From Liriodendron chinense (taxonomy: Eukaryota > Streptophyta > Magnoliopsida > Magnoliales > Magnoliaceae), in the NCBI GenBank assembly GCA_003013855.2, contig ML058526.1, forward strand, positions 5,270,001 to 5,334,000: a DNA stretch of 64,000 nucleotides. The letters are read 5' to 3'. A model generated the notes under the pieces. It searched no databases and was not told where the DNA came from. It saw only the letters and a program-made list of their open reading frames with translations. Position numbers and translations under genes: made by a program. Of the stretch, positions 33,961 through 44,268 are shown piece by piece; position 1 is the first letter of the stretch, and each line of letters begins with the position of its first letter.

Positions 33961-35159
33961 AGTCACATGAAGTTTCTGCAAAGGTTTTGGGAAGCAATCA
34001 ATGCTGTGGAAACATGATCCAACTGAGGATCCTGATTGCATACCTACAAATGTGGTAGTGTGGTGGCATGGCAAAGTTATGTAGGTTCAATGGCTCATAC
34101 AGTTTCTGTCTTATACATAAAAAATAGAAATTGAGATATAGGGGCAAATATGACAAATTGTTATTTTTCAGACATTTTTTATCGTGCTTACCAAACAAGT
34201 TTTTATGAAAAAAGTGCTTATTTTCAGATATCAGTATCTATTTCAGGCAAATTACCAAACGAATTTTTCAGTACTTTATGTACTAAAATTCAGCACTTTA
34301 AGTTTTCAGTACTTTAATTAATTTTCAGACATTATTTTTCAGTTTACCAAACGGCACCTAAACCTAAAGACCCAACCAGTCCCTTTCTTATTTCCCGTAC
34401 CCGTCCCGCTGCGCCCGAGCAGCTCTCCCTCTCCTTTTCTCCCCACTCTCTCAATCTCCCCTCCCCTCTCTCCCTTCCTCCCCACCGGTCGCCGCACCCG
34501 ACTGAATTGTTGCAGCGCTGCCCGACTCAGCCACACAATCCACACCCGCTCAAGTCCAACACACTCTCCTCTCAACTAAACACAGGTACAGCTCGATCCT
34601 CTTAGATTTTTTTATTTTTTGGGATTGGGTCGAGATGGGGGCTTGGATTGGGATGGGTTGGGGCTAGGTTGGGGTGGCCGGGTGGGGTCGAGGTGGGTTA
34701 GTTGGGTTAGGTTAAAATGAAAAAAAGAAGACAAAGCTCAACTCGACTCGAACAGTCAAGCCAAGATGAGCTTGTGTTTTAAGCTCGAAGGTCGAGCTCA
34801 GCCAAGATCGAGCTAAGGTAGTCATGGGAACGAGCTGAGCCTGAGTAAGGCAGAGCTTGGCTTGACTCGGCTCGATGTACAACTCTACATGTATGCACTG
34901 AAGATGACTTGTGGTACGTGTCTCATTGTCATACATGACAAATTGCCATGGGCATGCATTAGGTGAGTTTAGGGTAACAACCTAGTGGGTAAGTCCCTAA
35001 CTGTGGAGCCCATTGTCACATTTGCTTCATTTATACACTCTAGTCCGTCTTCTTTTTTTTTTTTTTTCTTTCAAAAAACTATTATATTAATTGACATAGT
35101 TATCATTCCACTACCTTTTGATGACATTTCCTGGACGGCTAGTTGGTTGAGCCTGCGAC

Positions 35160-35262
35160 TGCATGGGCGGGCCCCACTATAGTGTATATGTAAAATTCAC
35201 CCCAACCACTAGGCGCGGCACCTCATGTTAGACTAAGGGCCCAAAAATCGTATGTGAATTGG
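35160..35262. mobile_element. Fragment of the second repeat family
   Basis: GGGCCCCACTATAGTGTATATG, TAAAATTCACCCCAACCACT and AGGCGCGGCACCTCATGTTAG match the start of the family at 30555. Broken off at GGGAACTACCCC, where a MITE end begins. Confidence 0.5.
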
Positions 35263-35800
35263 GAACTACCCCACCATTACCCAGCGAGAGATGGACAATC
35301 ATGATTGGGGATTGTGGGGCCCAATGTGATGTATTAGTTTTATCCATGCCGTCCATCCATTTTAAAAGATCATTTTAAGGCATGAGCCAAAAAAGGAGAC
35401 AGATCGAAGGTTCAAGTGCACCACACCACAAGGAGAAGTGGAGATTGAACACCTGTTGAAAATTTCTTGGGGGCCACAAAAGTTTTGGTTCAAGTTGATA
35501 TTTATGTTTTCCCTTCCTATAGGTCCATGTGATCTTACGAAGGGATTGGATGGCAAATAAACATCATGGTGGGCCTTAGGAAGGTTTCAAAGCTAATTGT
35601 TCAATCCACATTGCTTGTCATGGTATGGTTCACTTGAGCCTTCCATCTGCCTCCTTTTTTGGGCATGTGCCCTAAAATGATATTTCAAAATGGATGGACG
35701 GCATGGATAACACACATACATCACTGTGGGCCCCATAGAGCCCCTTCCAGGACTATCTGCCTCTAGCTAGGTCCTGGTGGGGTAGTACCCAATATGCTTC
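35263..35800. mobile_element. GTGGGGCCC-family MITE copy
   Basis: Core 35318-35735 runs from GGATTGTGGGGCCCAATG to CACTGTGGGCCCCATAG. Outer ends GGGAACTACCCCACC and GGTGGGGTAGTACCC are inverted copies, so the full element reaches about 35263-35800. The inner landmarks ATTGGATGGCAAATAAACAT and TCATGGTATGGTTCACTTG are clear. Confidence 0.7.
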
Positions 35801-35819
35801 CCCAATCACCCCCTTCCAT

Positions 35820-36421
35820 CATTCAGGTGGACTACATGATTGGAAAGTGTATAGGGCAAAGATTGTCTTATGGACTGTTTCCTTGATTGGGCTAAATAAA
35901 TTATGGATGGGCATGATTTTTAGGCTCCAAGCCTAAATTTTGGTGAGGCATTGAATGGTTGGAGTGGATTTCAAATAATCATCACCATGGCCGTCTAAAA
36001 ACCAACAGTGGATGTCTCTCCCGTAAGCTGCTTTCTTTAAATCTTGGTCTAAAATGGGATTACACATCTATTGGTTGGATTTCGAAAAAATATCACAATG
36101 GCCTCGCCAAAAATCAAGGCCCCACATCCCTCTCAACCATTCAAGAAGATTATTTAGAAAAGAAAGAAAAAAAAAAGAATTGTATGGCATGCCACTCTTG
36201 ATTTTTATAGGGTGCACCATGGTGTTTATGTATTATCCACTTTACGCATTGGACATTTAGTCCCATATTAAGCCCAAAGCCAAAAACTCAAGTTGCCTAG
36301 GTGATTCTAGTGGACCACACCAAAGGAAATAGTTGAGAGGGAGACATCCACCCTTGATTTTTACCAGGCCTATCATGATAACTATATGAAATCCACTCTA
36401 ACCATTACATTCCAAACGACT
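35820..36421. mobile_element. Second repeat family, longest copy
   Basis: CAGGTGGACTACATGATTGG, GTGTATAGGGCAAAG, GACTGTTTCCTTGATTGG, TGGTTGGAGTGGATTTC and TAAAAACCAACAGTGGATG at left; the right half repeats them inverted (GTGGACCACACCAAAGGAAA, ATCCACCCTTGATTTTTACC). It therefore folds like the first family. Interrupted by CACTTAACT-poor AT sequence near 36150. Confidence 0.55.
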
Positions 36422-37139
36422 ATTTATGCTTAGGGTTGTAAATGGGTTAGCGGACCCGATGGGGTACCCGGACCCAACCCATTTAAACCCGACCTAGACC
36501 CGATCCATTTGTTAAATGGTTCAGGTCTGGGTCCTAGAACAAACTCAGTTGCTAAATGGGTTTGGGTCTGGTTTTCTTTATATTAGGCCCGACTCGACTC
36601 GACCCGAACCCATTTAGTAAGTGGGCGGGTTTGGTCTATGTTTCAAGGGACCCGTCCAGCCCAGACCCATCCAAACCCGATTTTAAGCCTTGTAAAATGC
36701 TTGCATACTTGATCCAAACCAGGACCCATTAGACCCGGCCCATTTATAAATGGGTCTGGGTGGATCTCCCTCTACCAGACCCGAACCCATTTATATATGG
36801 GTCTGATGGGTTGACTCTGTTAGTGCACTTTTCTGTGGCATACTAGTGCACCTTGTTTGTCAATCACTTACGTCAGTGAGTCTAGTGTCGGTTGAGCCTA
36901 ATGAAGACAAAGACCAAAGACTCAAGTGGCCCTTGCTGCATCAAGGAAGAAGATACAGGTAAAAGTGATGCCTTGATGTGCCTTAACCTTGACCAAAACC
37001 CAACCCCTTTGCTTCTTTGATGACCTTGACCATGTTAGGATACCCCATTGTCATCATAGATTGGCCCTAGGTGTCCCAAAGGAGCACCCAAACCTTGGCC
37101 ATTCGAGGAGGGTTTTGATTTAGTGGGTCAGCTTGCAAA

Positions 37140-37430
37140 TATGCTGAACCCAGGCCTGTTCGACCGGTCATGACCAGTCGGCTGGACTGGATCGACCGGT
37201 CAAGACCGGTCGGACGTATGTCCAGTTGATACAGCAAGCACGCTGACTTGAGCAGGCTTAGGGCCGACCGGTCGTGACCGTTCGGCTGGGCTGGTCCAAC
37301 CGGTCGCGACCGGTCGGACAAACCTCCTTATGTACACAGCAGCCCCTGTCCACCTGTTTTGCTGTGGCCGACCGGTCCTGACCGATCATGGACCCTTGGC
37401 CGACCGATCGGGCGACCGGTCGACACTAGC
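37140..37430. repeat. Cluster of GACCGGTCG palindromes upstream of a TATA box
   Basis: CGACCGGTC or close variants occur about ten times, in pairs with AGACCGGTCGG or TGACCGGTCGG spaced by roughly 10 bases, ending 40 bases before the TATA box at 37468. They may bind a host transcription factor or simply be tandem growth. Confidence 0.75.
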
Positions 37431-38084
37431 CGTTTTCTGCCCGTTTTATATCCGTTGCACCTTCTTTTATAAATGGGCTTGGCTTGTTTTGAGGGGAAGA
37501 GAGAGGGATTTTGAGAGGAGTGAAGCCACCATTGTTGGAGACCATTTGAGGCTCATTCCCAACCTATGCAAGGCATCTTCCTTATGCTTTAACACAATAT
37601 TAGAGCATTCCAAGCTCATGAAGAAGATGACCGTCATCCCCTCTTGATCTCTAGAGTTTGGAACCTTCTTGAATGGCAAATCCTTGTCCAAAACTCTAAG
37701 ATGAGATCGTGGTACGAGAGAACCTCTAGGCAACCCATTCCCATTAGTTGTAGAGTTCTCAAACCTACCCTCCTAGCACCTTGGGCATCTCTAAGGCATC
37801 ACATGCAAGGTGTTTGATCAAGTGTGGCTGAGGCATTGGCGATGCAACGGCGACACGATCGTGGGAGCAAGGGAAGCTGATTGAAGCACGGGAGAGCGGA
37901 GATCAAGCAACCCGAACCGGCGCTAAACAAGGGGATCATCCGACAAGTAAGGTTGTCCTTTTTTAGAGTACCATTTAGAGTTTGTTTGTCAAACTCGATC
38001 TAGGGACGTTAGCCGTTCCTTGGCCCGTTTGCCGGGCCTAAACTAAGTCTCCAAGGGGGAGCCTCCGTCACGGGAGTGAACGTG

Positions 38085-38235
38085 AGTCAGGTTGAGAGTT
38101 AGCCTATGTCCAAAACTCCGTTTGGGTTGAGAGTTAGCCCTTTGTCCAAAACTCCGGTCATGGTTGAGAGGTGAACCGGTAAAACCTCCGTGTAAAGGTT
38201 GAGAGGTGAACCTCATTTAAAAACTCCGATAAGTG
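38085..38235. repeat. GTTGAGAGTTAGCC tandem phrases
   Basis: GGTTGAGAGTTAGCC or GGTTGAGAGGTGAACC, each followed by AAAACTCCG, recurs four times at about 45-60 base spacing inside the LTR-like insertion. Confidence 0.75.
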
Positions 38236-38929
38236 AATGCCGGTGTGCTCAAAGGTGTTGAGTACTTGAACTGGGAGTGGAGTAGACCCTAAGTCGAACC
38301 ACTATACATGCTTGTGTTTGTAATTGAATTGGGCACATTAATATCTTAGCATTGTTAGTTCAATTGTCTAATTATGAATGCTTGATAGGAATGTATGCTA
38401 GGCACTAATTAGGCACATCCACATACAAGATATACTTTCACTAATTGTGTAGACTTGAGCTCATTGATCCATTCTCATAAGTCTACATAGGTTGCATAGG
38501 TTAGGAGCTTGATTAGTTAAATCTTTTGATTAGCTATGCATGCTTTAGACTAGGTTGTTTATTGCTTAATCATATGCTAGTCTTGTGATTGGACCCACTT
38601 AGGCTTGGAAGCCGAAGTAGTTCTTGCTTACTTAGTTTGAATTGTTGAATTATATAAGTAGGCGAAAAGAATTTCAAAAAAGGTCCTAATCCCCCCTCCT
38701 ATAGGTTTAAGCCATAATTCTAATTGCTCTTTAAGCTTCCGCATATACGTGAGTGTCGTGTTAGACCACCCGACGTAATTTTAGACTCGGACCCGACCTG
38801 GACCTGCCCATTTAGTAAAAGGGTCTGGGTCTAAAATTTGGACCCAAACTCGTTTAGTAAATGGGCGGGTCTAGTTTTGACGAAACCCGCCCCGAACCTA
38901 ACCATTTATAGCCCTATTTATGCTTATTA

Positions 38930-40150
38930 CCTAAAAATTATATCCATCCGTGGTTCACATGGGCCACATAATGAAAACATTTGGAAAGCGAGCATTATCC
39001 TATACACTGTTTCCAATCATGTTGAAGTAGGGAAGGACGTGATGAGGTTGATCACCATCTTTCGCAAAGGATAACTACCTTGAATTTATGCTCTCTTGAA
39101 TCCACAAGAATTTTCTCAAATCCATTGTTATAATTAGAATATGTGACAAGGATTTTCTTGTGTATTGTTGTTATAGGGTTCTAAATATTGGAACATTCAC
39201 AGGCAATCATAAGCATTCACAAAGATACACACAAAATAAGATATTGTAAGACGAATTTTATTCTAGAGATTCTAAGATATTGTACATTTCAGGCTGTGAT
39301 ATGTCACAAGCCCTTAATTACATCAATGATTGATCACCCTTGATTAAAAGGCAAAAGTAAATGTACGCGCATCAGGGATAAATTAAATAAAGCAAATAAG
39401 GAAGTATAAATATAAATAAGGCACACTACAAATGACACAGAGGTTTTACGTAGAAACCCTTGCGAGAGAAAACCACGGCATAAAGTGATAAAACTCCACT
39501 ATGAATAGAATTGTACAAGAGGTGGAGTGTTCAGGAAAGGGCTTGGATTGATGTGGATAGTGACTAAGCCATCGGAACTAGGATCTTTGAGTTCGCGGTC
39601 GGGTGGATTTTTTATAAACATTACGATGACGCCCACCTGAGCCATCAACCCATTTGCTAGCATAGTAGTCAGGACAAAAGACAATAGAATGATAATTATA
39701 TTAATTAATAAGCAAGCATTTTGAAAGCCTTATGAAAAAGGCATGGGAATGCAAACTCCATATTAATTTGGTAGTTTTTTTTTTTTAAATTGTTTAATTA
39801 TTTTTAAAATAATTTTCTTAAATTTATATTTCAATAAATCCAAACCTTTTCGCATTTTGACAATTAACCAACGAACCAATACAGGCCACACCTAAGTTAC
39901 TTATGCTAACTGAGGCCACGTGGTGAAATTTTAACAAGTTACAGATGACTCAATCATGATGGTCCAACACTCTAATTGGCCGCGCATGAAAACAATTGGG
40001 ATGAGATGTGCATGTGGTGGAATTTAATTGGAAGATAGGCTGATAATAGAGATGGGCTGCACAAAGCATGCTCCAAAGCTGTTGGGTTGAGTAGGCACTT
40101 GAGGAGAGCGGATCCAGTGAGACCCTGACCTCACCCAAGACTGTGCGACC
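38930..40150. other. Intergenic with repeat fragments, no gene recognised
   Basis: 38930-39080 is a piece of the second repeat family (GGTTCACATGGGCCACATAA, ACACTGTTTCCAATCATG). At 39430-39560, ACGTAGAAACCCTTGCGAG, AACCACGGCATAAAGTGATA and CTCCACTATGAATAG resemble the copia B LTR (49050-49110) and mark a worn copia LTR piece. The rest is AT-rich with no reading frame of note. Confidence 0.5.
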
Positions 40151-40152
40151 CT

Positions 40153-40548
40153 TAACGTGGGGCCCACCTTCATGTATGTATTATTTATCCACACCGTCCA
40201 CCCATTTTTTCAGATCATTTTAGGGCATTATCCAAAAAAATGAAGCAGATCCAATTATCAGGTGGATCATACCATAAGAAACAGCGGTGATTGATAGTTT
40301 TACAATTAAAAACTTTCTAGGGCTCAACTTAATGTACGATAGTGTTTATTTACCATCCAATCTATTGATAAGGTCTTATAAGCTTGTATGAATGGGAAAA
40401 AAAAACAAATATCAGCTTGATCCAAAATTTTTGTGGTCAATCAACACTGTTTCTTATGGTATGGTCCAATTATCAGATCTGTTTCGTCATAAAAAACAGA
40501 TGGACGGTGCGGATACATAATACATGTATCAAGGTCGGCCACACGCAG
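40153..40548. mobile_element. GTGGGGCCC-family MITE copy
   Basis: From TTAACGTGGGGCCCACC to ATCAAGGTCGGCCACACGC. A possible extended end, GAGAGCGGATCCAGTGAG, lies at 40096. The inner TTTATTTACCATCCAATC and TTTCTTATGGTATGGTCC boxes are present; part of the right half is deleted. Confidence 0.65.
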
Positions 40549-40689
40549 TTTAATTAAATCCCGTGCCTGTACCAAGATCAGTACAGGCAGGTGCTGCATC
40601 CAACTCAGGTGGGCCATCCCAACGGAATTTGACGTTTTGATGAAGTAGTATTTTGGGACTGTGGATTTGTGCCGTTCACTGGCTAAGGG

Positions 40690-41165
40690 TGGGGCTCCAA
40701 GGGCCCCACATTTAAGTATGGGTTTTATCCGACCGTCCATCCATTTTGCCATATCGCTTTAGGTTATAAGCCCAAAAAATAGCAGATCCAAGGCTCAAGT
40801 GGACCACACTATAGGAAGAAGTGATGACAATGACGTCCATCGTTGAAACCTTCCTTTAGCCTACTGGGATGTTTATTTGCTATCAAACCTGTTTAGAATT
40901 CGATGAAGAGAAAACACAAATACCATCTTCTTGATCCAAAACTTCCATGGTCCTTAATAAGTTTTCAACGGCAGGCATTTAATCCTCACTGTATGGTCCA
41001 CTTGAGCCTTAGATCTGCCTATTTTTTGGCTTATAACGTCAAATGTTATGGCAAAATGGATGAACGGTGTGGATAAAACCTGAACATTACTGTGGCCCCT
41101 CGGAGTCCAGACAGTGCCGAGCTGGGACAGTCGGGTTAGTACCCAATCCGAGGCAAAACGGGGTG
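40690..41165. mobile_element. GTGGGGCCC-family MITE copy
   Basis: GGTGGGGCTCCAAGGGCCCC, GACCGTCCATCCATTTTGCC and AGTGGACCACACTATAGG at left; TGTATGGTCCACTTGAGCC, GATGAACGGTGTGGAT and ACTGTGGCCCCTCGGAG at right, then GTTAGTACCCAATCCGAG, an end type shared with 4690 and 45574. Confidence 0.65.
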
Positions 41166-41233
41166 TGTTGTACGTGATGGACGGTGTGGATTTAACGCAG
41201 GTATGTCTTTCGCCCACGTGCAGTGAAAGTAAC

Positions 41234-41741
41234 GAAATCGGACTCCACACGCTCTTATCGTGCGGAGTAAACTCTGTTGGGCCCACCTAAAATGTATGTG
41301 CTTTATCTATTCCGTCCATATGTTTTTCCATCTCATTTTAACGGTTAAGCTCAAAATTTAAGCATATCTAAATCTCAAGTGGACCATGCCACAGGAAACA
41401 GTGGGAATAATGATTTCCACCGTTGAAACCTTCCCAGGACCCTCAGTGATGTTTATTTTTCATCCAACCTGTTCATAAGATCACATGGACATGGATGAAG
41501 GGAAAACACAAATATCAGCTTGACCCAAAACTTCTGTCTCTCGAGAATTTTTCAATGGTAGACATTCAGTTCACAATTTTCCTGTGGTGTGGTCCACTTT
41601 AGATTCTGATATGCTTCACTTTTTGATATCATACCTAAAGTTATCTGTTAAGATGGATGGACGGAGTGGATAAAATACGTAAATCACGGTGGACCCCACA
41701 GAGTTTACTCCGCACGCTTACTCACTACGCAATCCGCTTCC
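41234..41741. mobile_element. Palindromic Mutator-like MITE with 9-bp duplication
   Basis: GTGCGGAGTAAACTCTGTTG near the left end and CAGAGTTTACTCCGCACGC near the right end are inverted copies, and outer ends GAAATCGG and CCGCTTCC pair imperfectly. Flanks GAAAGTAAC (41225-41233) and GAAAGTAGC (41742-41750) match at 8/9. The full set of inner boxes is present, making this one of the best reference copies. Confidence 0.85.
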
Positions 41742-41769
41742 GAAAGTAGCTTTGTCCATTTTGCAGGCA

Positions 41770-42220
41770 ACAAGGGGAGCTGTGTAGGCCCCACAAATAT
41801 TCCCGTCATAAATCTACTCCGTCCATCCGTTTTACAATACAAAAGTTGGCCAAAGAATCTAAAAATCAGGCAGATCCAAAACACATGTGGGCCACACCAA
41901 ACGAAACATCGTAGATTCAACGCCTACCATTGGAAACTTTGGGGGTGCCTCCGAAGTTTTATATCAGGATGATATTTTTTTCCTGTAGTTTGTCTGAGAT
42001 GAACGGTTTGGATAGCATATAAACATAATGGTTAGTCCCCATAAGGTTTCAACCGTGGACGCTTCCGTTCCCACTGTTCCGCATAGTGTGGCCCACTTGA
42101 GTTTTCGATCTACCTGATTTTTATCATCCTATCCTAAAGTTGTCTTTAAAAACTGATGGACGGAGTGGATTGGTCACTGAAATCTCGGTGGACCCCACAA
42201 AGCTTCAGATTACAGTACCC
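41770..42220. mobile_element. GTGGGGCCC-family MITE, AGCTTCAGATTACAG subfamily
   Basis: GAGCTGTGTAGGCCCCAC and TCTACTCCGTCCATCCG at left; TGATGGACGGAGTGGATTGG and CGGTGGACCCCACAAAGC, then TTCAGATTACAGTACC, at right. Inner boxes are diverged (AACGGTTTGGATAGCATATA). Confidence 0.65.
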
Positions 42221-42224
42221 CCAT

Positions 42225-42465
42225 CTGAGCGGTAATAACACCAGGAACAGCGTTGATAGCATAAAAACATCATGATCAGCTCCTGGAAAGTTTCAACGGT
42301 GGACCCTTGCGTTACCACTGTTTCGTATGGTATGGCCCACATGAGTTTTGAATCTCCCTGATTTTCATAATTCTGTTCTATTCTTGTCTTTAAAAACTGA
42401 TGGACGGAGTGGATGTTTCATGTCCATCTCCGTGGGCCCCACACAGCTTCAGATTACAGGAACTT
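42225..42465. mobile_element. Right-half MITE copy, tandem partner of the previous one
   Basis: Repeats the right half of 41770-42220: TAGCATAAAAACATCATGAT, TTTCGTATGGTATGGCCCAC, CTGATGGACGGAGTGGATG and CACACAGCTTCAGATTACAG. The pair looks like an unequal exchange or a second insertion at the end of the first. Confidence 0.65.
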
Positions 42466-43384
42466 GACAATCGGCGTCCACAGCAGGGCATTTCGGTTAT
42501 TTAGTGGAAAAGCGAGGGGAGATATGGTCAGAAACTGCCACTTGCAGCAGGAGAAGAGGAGGTTACGTATCCCTTACCCTCTCTAATCTACTTCGTATTT
42601 CGTGTCGCCTGACTTTTTTGCCCTTCTTTTCCCTCCAATTTTCAAAAAAGGAAAGCAACAAAAGAGAAAAGAAAGCCATCTCTCTCTATGAAGCTTTTCT
42701 CCTGCTCTCTCTACACGAATCCCCAAAAACAAAGACTTATTCTGTAGTGAAAGTAAAAGCAAGGAGAAGACAGAGGAGTGGTGGTGTCTGCCTCTTTTAC
42801 TCTTTCTTCTTTTTTCTCATTTCGGCTTTGGATTAACTACCGTGATAATTCACTGCTGTTTCTAAAATAGTGGTGATTTGACACCGTACGATTCCATGCA
42901 TTTATGATCATCCGGACCGTTGAAACCGTGGGATCCGTGGTGGTTGAAGGATGACTTAAAACTAATACTGGTTGGGTAACCCAATGGTTTGATCTACACC
43001 GTTGAGTTCGAACAGAATGAATGAGATTCTTTTAACCATCTTTTGGTTGCCACTTATTGGACGGTCAGAATCATTCAGAATGATGGGCCCTTCTATTTGG
43101 TGGTTCTGATTTTGAAGTGTTTTTGTGCCATTTTGCATCCACATTGGTAGACGTGCGATATGGGAACCACACCCAGTGGTGAAAATGCTCTTATTTCGAA
43201 TTTAAGCGTGTGGACCCTACTTGGTAAGTGGTGTTCGAAAGATATGATTACCGGTCCAAATTCAACTACAAATGCGGTCCGTTTGATGAATGGACCGACC
43301 TATTCTTTTGGCCAAGGTCTTACTCAAAATGCACACCTGATGAATGGCTTGGATTTGCCTGCATCGATGAGTTAGGACCGGACC
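42466..43384. other. Low-repeat interval with CT-rich tract, no gene shown
   Basis: The stretch 42530-42840 is CT- and AG-rich (TCTCTCTCTATGAAG and similar), as plant 5' leaders often are, and 42840-43384 has no family landmark. The plus frames 42504-42836 and 43160-43375 show no domain I know. It may be the flank of a gene outside recognition, or simply an old repeat. Confidence 0.4.
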
Positions 43385-43683
43385 TAGCTGCGACCTGGAT
43401 CCAGCAACGTGGGTGGGACCCTGACCGTGAGCCACAAAAGTCTTGGATCAAGTTGATATTTGTGTTTTACCTTCATTCAGTCTCTCTGAGCTTATCAAAA
43501 GGTTGGATGGTTTCTTATATTGTGGTCCGCATGAGATCCGCATGAGATTTTTATCTGCTTCATTTTTGGTTCATGCCCTAAAATGTGCTGCCAAAGTGGA
43601 TGGAGAATATAAATATACACCACATACATCAAGGTGGGCCATGGTCAGGGTCCCACCCACATGGCTGGATCCGGACCACAGAT
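43385..43683. mobile_element. GTGGGGCCC-family MITE, CTGGATCCAGC subfamily
   Basis: Ends CCTGGATCCAGCAACGTGGG and CCACATGGCTGGATCCGGACC are inverted copies, each next to GTGGGACCCTGACC or GGTCAGGGTCCCAC. The left inner half is mostly deleted. A GCATGAGATCC direct repeat lies at about 43529. Confidence 0.7.
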
Positions 43684-43707
43684 AAGTGGCTTCCGGATGA
43701 CCGGATG

Positions 43708-44200
43708 GGAAGCGGATTGCATACTAAGTAATTGAATACGCTGAGTAAACTCTACGAGGTCCACAATGATGTTTGCATTTTATCTACGCTGTACATCTGT
43801 TTTTCAATATTATCTTAAGGCTTATGGCAAAGTTCAAGTTGACCACAACAAGGAAACACTGAGAATGATGATATCTACAGTTGAAACCTGCAAAGGCCCA
43901 CACTTATATTTATTTGTCATCCAACCTGTTCATAAGTTCAAACATATATTGATAAAGGGAAAACACAAGTTTAGCTTGATCTAAAACTTCACTTCTTCAA
44001 TGGTAGCTATACAATTTATACTATTCCTGTGGTGTTATCCACTTGAGCTTTAGATGTGCTTCAATTTTAGCCTAATGCCCTATAATCATATGATAAAATA
44101 GATGGACGGTGTGGATAAAAGATTACAAATCATAGTAAGCCCAATAGAGATTACCCAATACGCCTACCATAGTGGACTAATCAGTACGCAATCCCCTTCC
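43708..44200. mobile_element. Palindromic Mutator-like MITE with 9-bp duplication
   Basis: Ends GGAAGCGGATTGCATACT and AGTACGCAATCCCCTTCC are inverted copies. Flanks GACCGGATG (43699-43707) and GTCCCGATG (44201-44209) match at 7/9. The inner order is as in other copies, with GAGTAAACTCTACGAGGTCC at left. Confidence 0.75.
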
Positions 44201-44268
44201 GTCCCGATGAGTTGGCATTCGTCCTTTTTGTTTTTTTTATATGTGATGTGATATTCCACCACATTTTG

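Larger units (their letters stand above)
31877..34359. mobile_element. hAT-like non-autonomous element loaded with MITEs
   Basis: Ends AGGGGCTGTTTGGTAAAACT and the complement of CAGTTTACCAAACGGCACCT form an imperfect terminal repeat of the GGGCTGTTTGG kind seen in plant hAT-type elements. Flanks AAACACTA and AAACCTAA could be a worn 8-bp duplication. The outer 200-300 bases at each end share CAGCACTTAAG/CAGTACTTTA words. The centre holds four MITE copies and no transposase. Confidence 0.6.
31572..34886. mobile_element. Mutator-like GAGCTCG-rich element, split by an hAT-like insertion
   Basis: Ends AGAGCTGAACACGAGCC and GGCTCGATGTACAACTCT are inverted copies with a few changes. Flanks ACCTGTATGT (31562-31571) and ACATGTATGC (34887-34896) match at 8/10. 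The inner arms are rows of GAGC, CTCGG and AAGCTTG words. The element proper is about 830 bp; the rest is the insertion 31877-34359. The T/C-rich stretch 34380-34600 belongs to its interior. It encodes no transposase. Confidence 0.7.
36818..38783 (+). mobile_element. 2.0-kb LTR-like insertion with CCGACCGGTCG cluster
   Basis: Starts TGTTAGTGCACTTTTC. The flanks 36813-36817 and 38784-38788 are both GACTC. The far end ATTTTA is not the usual CA. TATAAAT at 37468-37474 fits an LTR promoter reading rightward, and the end has a CTAATCCCCCCTCC stretch like those near the 3' ends of Sire-type copia LTRs (inference). It is therefore best read as a solo LTR. Three AACTCCG/GTTGAGAG phrases repeat at about 38085-38230. 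Confidence 0.65.
36432..38915. mobile_element. Mutator-like GGGTC-rich element with perfect 10-bp duplication, split by an LTR
   Basis: Ends AGGGTTGTAAATGGGTT and AACCATTTATAGCCCT are inverted copies. The flanks 36422-36431 and 38916-38925 are both ATTTATGCTT. The arms are rows of GACCCGA, GGGTCTGGG and CATTTAGTAAATGGG words. The element proper is about 520 bp; the LTR at 36818-38783 lies inside it. No transposase. Composition repeats of this kind are frequent in plant genomes; here the duplication shows that it moved as a unit. Confidence 0.8.
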
